Part shown: positions 49,467 through 59,600 of the stretch, piece by piece | Position numbering within the stretch: the first letter of the stretch is position 1 | How the letters are laid out: every line of letters starts with the position of its first letter | Assembly: GCA_009746045.1 (NCBI GenBank) | Contig: RPFO01000053.1 | Location: 18,501 to 82,500 of the forward strand | Direction: 5' to 3' | DNA: 64,000 nt | From: Mesostigma viride | Taxonomy: Eukaryota; Streptophyta; Mesostigmatophyceae; Mesostigmatales; Mesostigmataceae | Translations under genes and position numbers: made by a program | The notes under the pieces: model-generated | Told to the model about the DNA's origin: nothing | Database searches by the model: none | The model's input: the letters and a program-made list of their open reading frames with translations, nothing else

Positions 49467-50935
49467 GTGGAGGAGCTTGTTGCCTCTTGCATTGCACATC
49501 GTGTGTTTATTCTATAGGCGTGCAGGAGCATCGTCGCACGTTGCCTTCTGGCACGGTGCTCACTGATCGCCTGGCAGGCAGTGGGCGTTTTTACTTTGCT
49601 GGCAGTCCGGGACGCCAGGCGAAGGTGGCGTTGGCCTTTTGTGTTCGCCGCTGGCAGCTGCCAGCCTCAGCTGACACTCAATTTTCTAACCCCAGGCCTC
49701 ATGGTGGCACATTTCACCTCAGCTTAGGGGCAGTCTAAACACCACCTCACGGTTGGGGTGGGCTACGCACCCCATAATAGTGGTCTACCTCAGTTGGAAC
49801 GCCAGAAGTTCTTCGAGGACTTGCATAGCCTTGAGGGGGCCACCCCGGCCCGCCACTTCGTGGTTATGCTGCTCGACGCCAACGTCACGCTCCCCGTGGG
49901 CACTGCATGCTGGCAGTCGCTTTGCGCCTGCCGGCACGGCTGCCAACGACAACACCCCCTTGTTTTCAGCCTTTTTGTTGGATATAGCGCCCGGGGTGGT
50001 TGCTGTCAACTGCCACTTCCAATGTCCCTCACAGGACTTGGTCACTTTTCGGGGCCCTAACGACCGTCAGGCCTGTCTGGACTACGTGGTGGTACGGCAG
50101 CCCAGGTGCACTTCGGTTCTGGATATACCCGAGTGTTCGACACCCCCCCCACGGTGTGCTCTGACCACCGCTTGGTGTGCGCAATTTTAAAAGCAACCAT
50201 TCGGCTTCGGTTCCATGTCCCCGAGCGCCGCGCCCCAGCGGCCCGTCCTGTGACTGGTCTGCTCTACGCCCGGTCCGTGGGGATCCTGAGGACTGGACGG
50301 ACGCCGAGCACGAGCGGAACGTACAGGTGCCGACGGGCGTACCTGGAGGCCCTGGACGCGGCGGGCCGGGATCGACGTCGATGCGCTGGCCCATGCAGGG
50401 TGCTTCCGGCCAACGACGCCATTTTTGCGGGCTTTGCGGCCAGCCCGCGCCCCGTTGCTGGCGGCCCGGCACCTGCCGGTCATGCCGGCCCGCCGACGCC
50501 CCAGCCCGCTCTACCGCCAGGATCGACCCCAAGGTCTTGGCCGCCCGGCACCGCCTCAAGCGTAACCGGGACCCGCTGCTGAAACCGGTGCTCAAGGCCG
50601 CCCTTGTTGAGGCCTACGCACACGCTCAGGACCCAGAGGCGGCCCAGTGCATCGCCGGCGGATGCCAAGGCCTGCCAAGCTCGCAACCAGGGCAAGGACA
50701 TGTGGTACCACCTCGACCGGCTCGGCGGCCGGCGGCAGCGCACCCCGGTGGAGCACACATGGGACGGCACGGCGCCGGTCAGCCTTGACCGCTGGTTGGC
50801 CCACAATGTTTCCTTGACAGGTGGGGCTCGCACCCCGCCCCCCCCCGCCGCTTCACCCCGAGACGGCCGCCCTTCTCGGTGTTGCCGGACCCCCCCCGCC
50901 GCCTGCGCCCCCCTCCTAGCTCGGCCGCGGATTAC

Positions 50936-52501
50936 CAAGTCCCCGCCTTGAAGGAGGGCTGCCTTGCCACCAACGACGTCGTCCACGTATCCTTCACTTT
51001 GGAGGAATTGCCACCGCGCCCTTGCTCGCCTGCGGTTCGAGACGCGGCGGTCGGTGCCGACCACCTTTCTGCTGAGCTGCTGAAGACCCCTGACCCGGCG
51101 GTGAGGGATCTTCTGCTGGCGTTCTGCAACCGTGTCCTGCTCTCTGATGAGCCTCCGCCTGCTGAGTGGCAGACGGCCATCCGCGTCATGCTGTACAAGA
51201 AGGGCTCTGCTGCTGACCCCGGTAACTATATCTATCGGGGTGTCTGCCTCCAGAGCGCCGCGCTGAAGCTCTTCATGCGTATGATGCTGCACAGGCTCCG
51301 CGCCGCGCTGGACCCACACCTGGGTAAGTCTCAGATGGGTTTCCGTCGTGGTCGTAACACTGTCATGGCTGTATTTGTGGCGGAGTTGTTCCGGATCCCC
51401 CGCCCCCTGATTGCTGTCATCCGCAACCTGTATGAAGGGTCCACCACTTCGGTGCGCACTTCTTACGGGACCACGCCCCCATGCCCTTTACAGAAGGGTG
51501 TGTGGCAGGGCTGCGTGCTGTCGCCCTACCTGTTCATTATTGTTGTCGAATACGTAATGATTCAGGCGCGCAAGCGATTTGCCCGCATCGTGGGCAGGGA
51601 ACCAGGAGTGCAGGTTGCTAACAAATTCTGGCATGGCGGTGCGGACACGGAGATTCGGCTAGCAGACATCATTTACGCAGACGACACCACCCTCTTTGAG
51701 GACACTGAGCACGTGCAGACATGGCTTGACTGCCTGGCTCTCGAGGCCCGTGCAGTGGGGCTTGAGGTCAGCAAGAAGACAGAGGCCCTGGCGGTTGGGC
51801 TCACCACCTCAGCGCCGCCCCTCTATCTCCTAGACGGCTCTCGAGTCCTGTATCGGGACCGCGTTAAGCTGCTGGGCAGCCTGCTCCCTAGCTGCGAGGT
51901 GGATGTGGACCACCGCATCTCCCTCGCCTGGCACGCTTTACGCCAGTACCGGGCCCTATGGCGCAAGCCCCTGGGCAAGATCGAGAAACAGGACCTGTTC
52001 AAGGTCCTCGTCCTTCCTGTTCTCACGTATGGCGCCGAGACGTGGACCCTCACCGCCGACCTGGCCCGCAAGCTGGACGGCGCGGTCACCAGCATGCTGC
52101 GTTCCATTTTCAGAGTAGGATATGCTGCTCATGTCCGCAATGAGGACCTGTACCAGGGCATGCCCTATATCACCAGCACAATTAAGCAACGCCGCCTGCA
52201 GCTAGTAGGGCACCTAGCTCGCACCAACCAGGTAGACACCTCACGTGGCCCCCCCGCAGGACTGCGACCAGCCCAGCCTGGCCGGCACCTCCTGACGTGG
52301 GCTGGGCCCAGTGATGTTAGACGCCGCAAGGCCCGCACCTTCAAAGAACAGCTAGTAGAGGACATGGGGGGCCTAGGCCTCTCCGTGATTTGGAAGAAGA
52401 TGATGGACAAGGCCAAGTGGGCCCAGGTCATAGAGGATAACGAGCCCCCCCCAGTGGGGAAGCGCCCGCGTGTGCAATCCCGCGGGAGGCACGCTAGATA
52501 G
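50936..52501 (+). pseudogene. LINE B reverse transcriptase, open frame lacking motif A
   Basis: An open frame of over 500 residues contains VGADHLSAELLKTPDPAVRD, WQTAIRVMLYKKGSAADPGN, MGFRRGRNTVMAVFVA, GVWQGCVLSPYLFIIVVEYV, motif C in LADIIYADDTTLF, then LTYGAETWTLTADLARKLDG and RRLQLVGHLARTNQVDTS. Compared with copy A, about 40 residues are missing between MAVFVA and LIAVIRNLYEG. This is exactly the stretch that holds motif A (FVDYSKAFDT) and its catalytic Asp. The deletion keeps frame, so the frame looks intact but the enzyme should be dead. Confidence 0.8.
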
Positions 52502-52649
52502 CTCCCCCTAGGGCAGCGTGCGGCTGCCTAGATAGATGATGTAGTTAGAATGTTGTTAGATAGATGCAGTATGTAGCCAATGTAGATAGAATAGACCGGT
52601 AGGAATGTGTGCACCCATCCATCCATTCATCGGGGTTAATGCTCCGTGA

Positions 52650-52663
52650 CTCCCCAACGGGAG
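52650..52663 (+). promoter_or_regulatory. LINE B 3'-end hairpin (CTCCC-CAAC-GGGAG)
   Basis: A 5-bp stem with the same CAAC loop as copies A and C, nested in a longer TGCTCC...GGAGCA pairing. It is about 23 bp from the TTAA-rich tail. Confidence 0.6.
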
Positions 52664-52686
52664 CACGAGTCTAATTAATTAATTAA

Positions 52687-54028
52687 CCCATAGTCCGCTG
52701 ACCCATTTTTGGCACTTTTATACCCCTGAAAATGAAAAAAATCATAACTCACAGGCCACAACTCCAAATACCCCCAACCAAGATGCTAGGAGTATCTACA
52801 CTTCAAGGGCTTTCAGAATATGCAATAATACCTTGGATTTTTTAAAGCATTTGGATGATAGCTCCAGTCAAATCTGGCCAAAAGACGATCTTTTTTCCCC
52901 AAGGAAAAGTCTACCCCCCCCTAACTTCCCAGGGAGGGCAGGGAATCTCAATACCAACATTGGACAACTTAGTTGGATAGTCCAATGGGGGTTTCCTTGG
53001 GTCAGACCACCCGGATAACTCATTACCCCTATATAACGTGCTCATACATGTGTGTGGGTTACGCGCGTGAAAACAGCTATCTATGACATGCAGCACAATA
53101 ATGCATTATAACAAGCTATCAAAGGCTGCCAAAAGTGCTGGAATACAAACACGTTGGCTACCTGCACTGACGGAGTGGTATACTCCAAAGAAATGCCCCA
53201 AACTGGGCACTTTCAGGGCTAATACCACTCTTTACAACAGGCATGGAACTTGCTGAAATATGCATGGATAAAATCGTCATTCATAATGCATGGGATACGT
53301 ATTCCGCTGCAAACAACACGCAAATACGTTGTCGTACCTGGCTCGTTCATGCCCTACCCGGATTCCGCTGGCCGGGACCCTCATATCTCACACATACTGA
53401 TGCTCTACAGGCAAAGGCCGCCATAGCCGCATACTTCATGATCCGCCATGGCTACCAGGTCGATGTTCCGTGCAAAGATGGCCACGAAACTAGTCCGCAT
53501 TCTCAGCAAACGCTGCAGCTGACGTCCCTTACCCAAACTGGATGCCCGGGCTGGCGCAGATTGCCCGGCCATAGGGAGAAAATCGACCTATGATAAGCTA
53601 TGACTCATCTGGAACTGACGACCAGGAAAGTCATATTTTCCTACCTGTATTTTCCTAACCCTATAAATCTGGCGGTGCCTGACCTACGAAAATCATGCAT
53701 CGTCATTCTGAGCAACATTCTGAACCGTTTCAAGCCGTGAGACGCAACAATTTCGTGACAGCGGCACGTTGGCAGCCATATCTCATTACGCGCGCGCGCG
53801 AGCGAAATTTTCCCGCCAAAGTCACGTGATACATTCTCAATGCACGTTGTAATTACCAGGCTATGGCGAATATTACCCCCAAACCTATGCATCACCTTCG
53901 TCCCTAAGTGTTCCCGGACCCACCGGACCACTGACATCCGTCACAAGCGGCGCGGCGCTCACGGCGCGGCGCGAAATTCGACCGTTAGTCAAACTACCCG
54001 ACAGGTCGGGTAGTTTACGGACTATGGG
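52687..54028. mobile_element. piggyBac-like non-autonomous element, 1,342 bp
   Basis: Termini CCCATAGTCCG at 52687 and CGGACTATGGG at 54028, each flanked by TTAA (52683-52686, 54029-54032). CCC/GGG ends with a TTAA target are diagnostic for the piggyBac superfamily. The right subterminal region holds a perfect hairpin arm pair (AAACTACCCGAC / GTCGGGTAGTTT). One 116-residue frame (53243-53593) has no resemblance to a DDD transposase. It sits in the TAATTAATTAA tail of LINE B. Confidence 0.75.
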
Positions 54029-54947
54029 TTAATTAATTAATTATTTGTGGCGCGCCGGTTGATGGAGGAGGTGCGTCACCTTTGCCCTGACGGTTTGCTG
54101 CTGGCCCTTCATTTTTGTTGACTATATATCAAGGCCTTTGACACGGTCCTCTGGGAGGCTCTTTGGGCCATCCTAGCTCTGGATCTGGTACCACCAGCGT
54201 TTCTTGCTGCCATTCGTCGACTGTATGACGGCTCACAGGCGGACTGCGGAAGGCACCACCCTGGGCACCATTCCCCCTTCACCACGGGGTGTGGCAAGGT
54301 TGTGTCCTGTCCCCATATATGTTCATTATTGTCGTGGATCACGTCATCATGCGCCGGGCACGTGCGCGCTTTACTGCTCTTAAGGGGTTCCGGTGAGCCC
54401 GGCTTGGACACCCTCAGTTTACGAGCGCGAACACGGCGGCGGTGGCCCTGGCTACCGCCTGTCCGACCTGATTCATGCGGATGATACCACCCTCATTGCG
54501 CGCCCCGAGCATGCACATTCAGATCGACCTGGCTGGACTGCCTGGGCTTGGAGGCGCGGGCGGTGGGGTTGGAGATTAGTGTCAAAACTGAGGCGATTGT
54601 GATTGGGGCTTCCAGTCGCCCGCCGCTGCCGCGGCTGCTAGACGGGACGGAGGTCCCGTTCCGTGATCGCTTCAAACTGCTGGGGAGCATGCACTCCCCG
54701 ACACCGCCGACGATGTGGACATCCGCATCGGCCTGGCCTGGGCTAGGCTTCGTTGGCTCAACACCTACTGGCGCTCGAAGGGCCTGGGCGAGCACCGCAA
54801 GCGCATGCTCTTCAAGGTCCTCGTCCTCAAGGTGCTTACGTATGGCGCCGAGGCATGGACACTCACGGACACACTGGCCGCCAAGCTAGACGGCACGGTT
54901 TACAGGATGCTCCGACAGGTCCTGAATGTAGGGTTTTCCACGCATAG

Positions 54948-55134
54948 GTAATCTAGTCGCTCTACACGTAAGCCAGCCATAATTTCAATGCACAAGGCTA
55001 CACATCAGCATCACCATTCATATTCATCATCCTGAACGACTCGAACACGCGGACAAGATAACGGCAGGCTCGAGCGAGCTACCATGGTCCGGATTCTCCC
55101 GATTTCTGGCCTGCACTGGTTGTCTCCTTGATAG
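54948..55134 (+). mobile_element. Intron-like 187-bp insertion in LINE C
   Basis: Alignment to copy A (GCATAG|GTCATTACAGTC) shows an insertion in copy C. It begins GTAATCTAGTCG, ends CTTGATAG, and is flanked by ATAGG on both sides (54944-54948, 55131-55135). It therefore has GT..AG borders created with a short direct repeat. Confidence 0.6.
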
Positions 55135-55650
55135 GGCATTAGAGTCTTTGTTTCAGGGTATGCCTCGCATTTCGGACGAGATTAGGCAGCGTAGGATAGC
55201 ATTTGTAGGACATCTTGCTCGCACCAGTCAGGTAGATACCGCCCTTGGTCTGGCCGGCCGGCCCCCAGCGGCTTGGCCAACCAGGGCGGCACATCCTGAC
55301 CTGGCCTGGCCCCAAGGACATTCCTAGAAAGCTGGGTAAACCTGCCATGAACTACATCCAGATGTTGCTGGCCGACCTAGTGGTCCCAGCTCAGTTTGAA
55401 CACCGCATTCACTCCCTCTCTCTTCTTTGGACTGCTATATGCAGAACAAGAAGAGGTGGCAGAAGATTGTCCAGGCTCACACACCAGCCCCCGTGGGCAA
55501 GCCCCCTCCCCCAAAGCGGAAGGGGTGCTTTGCTGTCAGGTAGAGTAGTTAGGGTTTTCTAAACTAGATAGCTTAGAGTTAGCTTAATTAGTTCGATCAC
55601 GCGGCTTCGCCCACCTCCACCCATCCAGCAAGAAATATGTGCTACATGAT

Positions 55651-55662
55651 CTCCCAACGGAG
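55651..55662 (+). promoter_or_regulatory. LINE C 3'-end hairpin (CTCC-CAAC-GGAG)
   Basis: Identical 12 bases to the copy A hairpin, about 28 bp before the A/T tail. Confidence 0.6.
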
Positions 55663-55690
55663 TCATGTCATAATTTAATTTCTTAATTTA

Positions 55691-55850
55691 ATGATGCAGG
55701 CGATATTTGTAACTTTTGTGTAAGTTTTTTCTAATGAGATCAGCATAGTACTCCGTGGCATGCCCATGCGCATGACATGCAAGAGCTTACTTATGCTAAT
55801 CTCATTACAAAAAATAATTACACGAAAGCTACAAATATCGCCTGCATCAT
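55691..55850. mobile_element. Foldback element, 160 bp
   Basis: Arms ATGATGCAGGCGATATTTGT... (55691) and ...ACAAATATCGCCTGCATCAT (55850), about 45 bp long, surround a palindromic loop (GGCATGCCCATGCGCATGAC). It directly follows the A/T tail of LINE C. Confidence 0.8.
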
Positions 55851-56607
55851 GCCCAATGTGACGATGTCGTTACAAAGGAGATGACCAATACCATAAACCA
55901 TGCAGCTTACTATTACACCACCGGCTTTTGTACATGAAGAACACTATTTCCGTTTTATTGATAACTTAGATTGACAGTGAGACCCAGGTGGTAGTACTCC
56001 GTGACATGCCCTTGTGCACGTGCACAACAGTACTTACTGGCTTAATTATTGATCGACTGATCAGTTGTTGATGACTGGCTTGACCTTGCCGGCCTTTCGT
56101 ATGCTAAATGACACTAAGATTCAGGCTGCAATTGCTGGCAGCAAACAGCGGCCGGCTGCATTCGCATGCTGCCGGCATGGCGTGCATGATGACCAGTTCC
56201 TGCATAAATTGTACACCATCAACGTGGTTCACACATCCTCGAGGACGTGCGTATGCAGCGTGTGCCTGGCATCACCTTGGTACACGCACCGTTGCACTCC
56301 TGTGCTGGTGTTCTCAGGTTGTGCGCTCTTGGTACGTGGGCAGTGGATGTAGTGGCACAGAACGATGCACCGTTCCCCCCACCGCGCCCCTACCAAATGC
56401 ACCATCCTAGGCGCTGGGCATCTCCCTGTTGGCCATGACAACCATGCGATTCTGGCTCTGGGCTACAAGTAACTCGAGAGAACCCTCCCCGAAAAACCTA
56501 GCACGCTGTCAAACAAGCAGGAACATGCCTCGGTGGCTTGCCTGCCCCAGACAGCGTGAATGAATATCATCCCTTCTTTTTCAGTGCCCCACCGTCAGAC
56601 TACATAA
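55851..56607. other. Intergenic, with a diverged foldback loop
   Basis: CTCCGTGACATGCCCTTGTG at 55997 is a diverged copy of the loop at 55751-55777. No gene recognised; it is the 3' flank of the minus-strand gene ending at 56608. Confidence 0.45.
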
Positions 56608-59600
56608 TCAGCTCTTGGTGGACACATAGCCCGTGGCACCGTACGGGTTGAGCAGCTGGTCACCCTGCTTGGGCACCGAGTCCGTTGACCCGGCTCCAAA
56701 CCCGACCCGCTCCCGCTCCGCCGCAGAGGACGAGCAGTTGCACCTCCTGCCAGGGGACCCTGGGGACCCTGAGCTCCCTGAGCTCTGGGGGTACCCGCAC
56801 TGGCTGCACAGCGGCGCCTTGCTGGGGTCGTGGATGGATGGCGGCTTGGTGTTCTGTGGCTTGGGCCCAGGTACGCTGATCTGTGGCAGCGCAGCGTCCA
56901 GCAGCTCGTGGCGCCGCTTGTCGAGCGCCCGCATCGCGCGCGTGTACAGCGTGGTGATGCCCTCCAGCTTGGGGTTGACCACCTGCCAGGGGGGGAATGG
57001 ATGTGTATGCAATGGAAAACGTGGTGACAAGAGCAAGCATGTCAGACACATGAATACTGGGGTTGCCAACATGCAGGGGGTGGGATGGACGTGTAAGCAA
57101 TGGAGGCCGTGGCAACAAGTGAATGAACGTATAACTTGGGGCTACATTTAGCTTTGGGGCTACAAACACAGTTAGCTTGGGCCCGACTACCGGCAAATGC
57201 GGTATATGGGAGTGGGATACAACACGAGTGCTAGAACAGGTGGCGACGGGAGCAAGAACGTCCATTACATCACACTATGCTTCAGGATTGCTTGGGGATC
57301 CACCACACGTGGCGTGGGCAAGGGAAGGCATGGTGGCATGCACCAGGGGAGGGGCCGCACACCATTACGTGGCCCACCCGCGCGGACATGGCAACTACGG
57401 CACGCGGGCATGAAGTAGACCGGCCAAGGGCACAGTGGGTTGTTGTTGAGACATCTGCCCCCCCTCCCTGCCACTTTCTAAGGAAACACAACCTGGGAAG
57501 TGTCAGAACTCTAGCCCCATGTTGGGCAAACATAAATCTATGCAAAGACGTAGGGGCAAACGAGGACCAACACCTGATGGGTACAAAATCAGCATAAAAA
57601 ACAAACCACGTGGCGCGACCACACGCCCCTGAGGTACGCCGCGCGCCTGGCGCATGCCACCCATGACCCACCGTCGAGACTGCCCTTGCCCTGCCTTAGG
57701 TATAAGCGTAAGTGCCATGCTGCCAGTCCACCTGCACATACAGGCAAAACAAGCCGTGCTAAACGAGCAAGCCCCCCCAAAACCACAATGGGTGTGACCA
57801 AGGGCAAATCACGGGACGCAACTTGGACACAATACAAAGTGCCGTGCCCCGTGGCGGCATTATCACGTGGCAGCACTACATAGGTGCTTTCTGTTTCAAA
57901 TCTGCTTTCATTATCAAAATCTAAGGCACTCACGTCCATGAGCTGTCGGTCGACCCACTGCAGGCTCTTGCAGGTGTCCTCGCACGACTTGCAAGCGGCG
58001 GCGAACCGCTTGGGCAGGGGCATCTTGCTCTCCAGCACGTGCAGGCTGTAGCCCGCAATCACCTGATTGACCAGGATGGAGAAGCCCTCAAGGCCCGACG
58101 TGTCCACCTGGCGCGCCGTGGGGAAGGAAGAAGAGGGAGGGAGACAAGGCAGGGGAAGAGGGAAGTGGCAAGGACCGACGTGGCGAAAATTGAGGCCATG
58201 GTCGCCAGGGGAAAAGGGGGGAGTGGAGGGGGAGGGGGAGGCGGGTGCAATGGAAAAAACAAACAAGGGACGACAAGCGACGGGGAAAAAAAGGCCGTCA
58301 GCAAGAACAGAGTAGGGTGCAAGGGCCAATCAGCACAAACTGTGCCCGCTGTGGGCATGTTATCTTCCCTCCCTGCAGCATCTGCCAGCCTGTCGTTGCA
58401 TCTGGGCGTGTCCTTAGTGTCCACCTTATCCCCAGCCTCCATTCTCGGCCATGCCTGGTTGGTCATCCCTCGTTTCCCCCCCTCTTCCAGTCACCTTGGG
58501 CAGGGCTAATCGCGCCTAATGCTTCCTCCCACCATTCTCCGCCCCGCCCCTTGGGCATGTCCTCCTCTCGCCCTTGATTTCCTACCCACCCACCCACCCA
58601 TCCGCCCACCTTGGGCATGTCCTCTTGCCCTTAGCTCCCACTTTCCCCCCTCACCTTGAGCATGTCCTCGTCAAGCCCTTCATTTCAACCCCCCCCCCCC
58701 CCCCCCCCCTACACTCCCCCCCGCGTCCCCACCTCTAGGCATGTCCTCCTGGCCCCTTCCCACCCCATTGGGCGTATCGAGTTGAAACTAATGCGTTCTC
58801 CCCCCTCTAACCTTGGCCATGCCCTCACCTTTGGCATGTCCCGTTGAAACCAATGCTTTCTTTCCTCCCCCCGCTCACCTTGGGCATGTCCTGTTAAAAC
58901 TAATGCTTTCTTTCCTCCCCCCGCTTACCTTGGCATCTCCAGTTCGAACTAATGCTTCTCTACCCCCCCCCCCCTACACTCCCCCCGCGTCCCCACCTCT
59001 AGGCATGTCCTCCTGGCCCCTTCCCACCCCATTGGGCGTATCGAGTTGAAACTAATGCGTTCTCCCCCCTCTAACCTTGGCCATGCCCTCACCTTTGGCA
59101 TGTCCCGTTGAAACCAATGCTTTCTTTCCTCCCCCGCTCACCTTGGGCATGTCCTGTTAAAACTAATGCTTTCTTTCCTCCCCCCGCTTACCTTGGCATC
59201 TCCAGTTCGAACTAATGCTTCTCTACCCCCCCCCCCCCCCCCCTCACCTTGGGCATGTCCTGCCCCCCCTCACCTTGGGCATGTCCGGAATCGCCTCCAT
59301 GACCTCCGCCAGCGTGGTGCGTGCGTGCGTGAGCTGGTCCCGCGCTGTGTTCAGCGCCACCTTGCGCGCCTCGCGAATGTCGTTCTGCGAGACATCGTCC
59401 ATCTCAAGCCCTTTGGCGTCCATGCGCTCCCTCATCGCCTCTGCGATCAGCTGCGAGGTGCTGCTGCCCAGCCCGTAGATGGCCCCGTAGTAGCCGTAGT
59501 GGAGCGGGTTGGACCGCAGCTCCTTGAGCACCTTCTTGATCTCCTCCTCGCTCTTGGGGTCGTCGATCAGGTCGCGCATGCAGTAGATGACGTCACTCAC

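Larger units (their letters stand above)
49490..52686 (+). mobile_element. LINE copy B (RTE-like) with APE endonuclease and RT regions
   Basis: The longest LINE here. From about 49750 broken frames give an apurinic-type endonuclease domain (ERQKFFEDLHSLEGATPARH, FVVMLLDANVTLP, later LDYVVVRQP and CSDHRLVCAILKAT). The reverse transcriptase frame follows to 52501. The 3' UTR contains GCTCCGTGACTCCCCAACGG GAGCAC and a TAATTAATTAA tail at 52672-52686. No ORF1 is seen; the (AAC)n array begins just upstream. Frameshifts in the endonuclease and a deletion in the RT make it inactive. Confidence 0.8.
54046..55690 (+). mobile_element. LINE copy C, close relative of copy A, 5'-truncated
   Basis: Begins with GTGGCGCGCCGGTTGATGGA, matching copy A from its RRLMEEVR position. 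It has many frameshifts (for example around the KAFDTVLWEALWAILALD segment), then near-identical LLDGTEVPFRDRFKLLG, VLTYGAEAWTLTDTLAAKLD and PRKLGKPAMNYIQMLLADLV segments, and the same 3' UTR and hairpin. A 187-bp insertion interrupts it at 54948. It follows the TTAA tail of LINE B across the piggyBac-like element. Confidence 0.85.
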
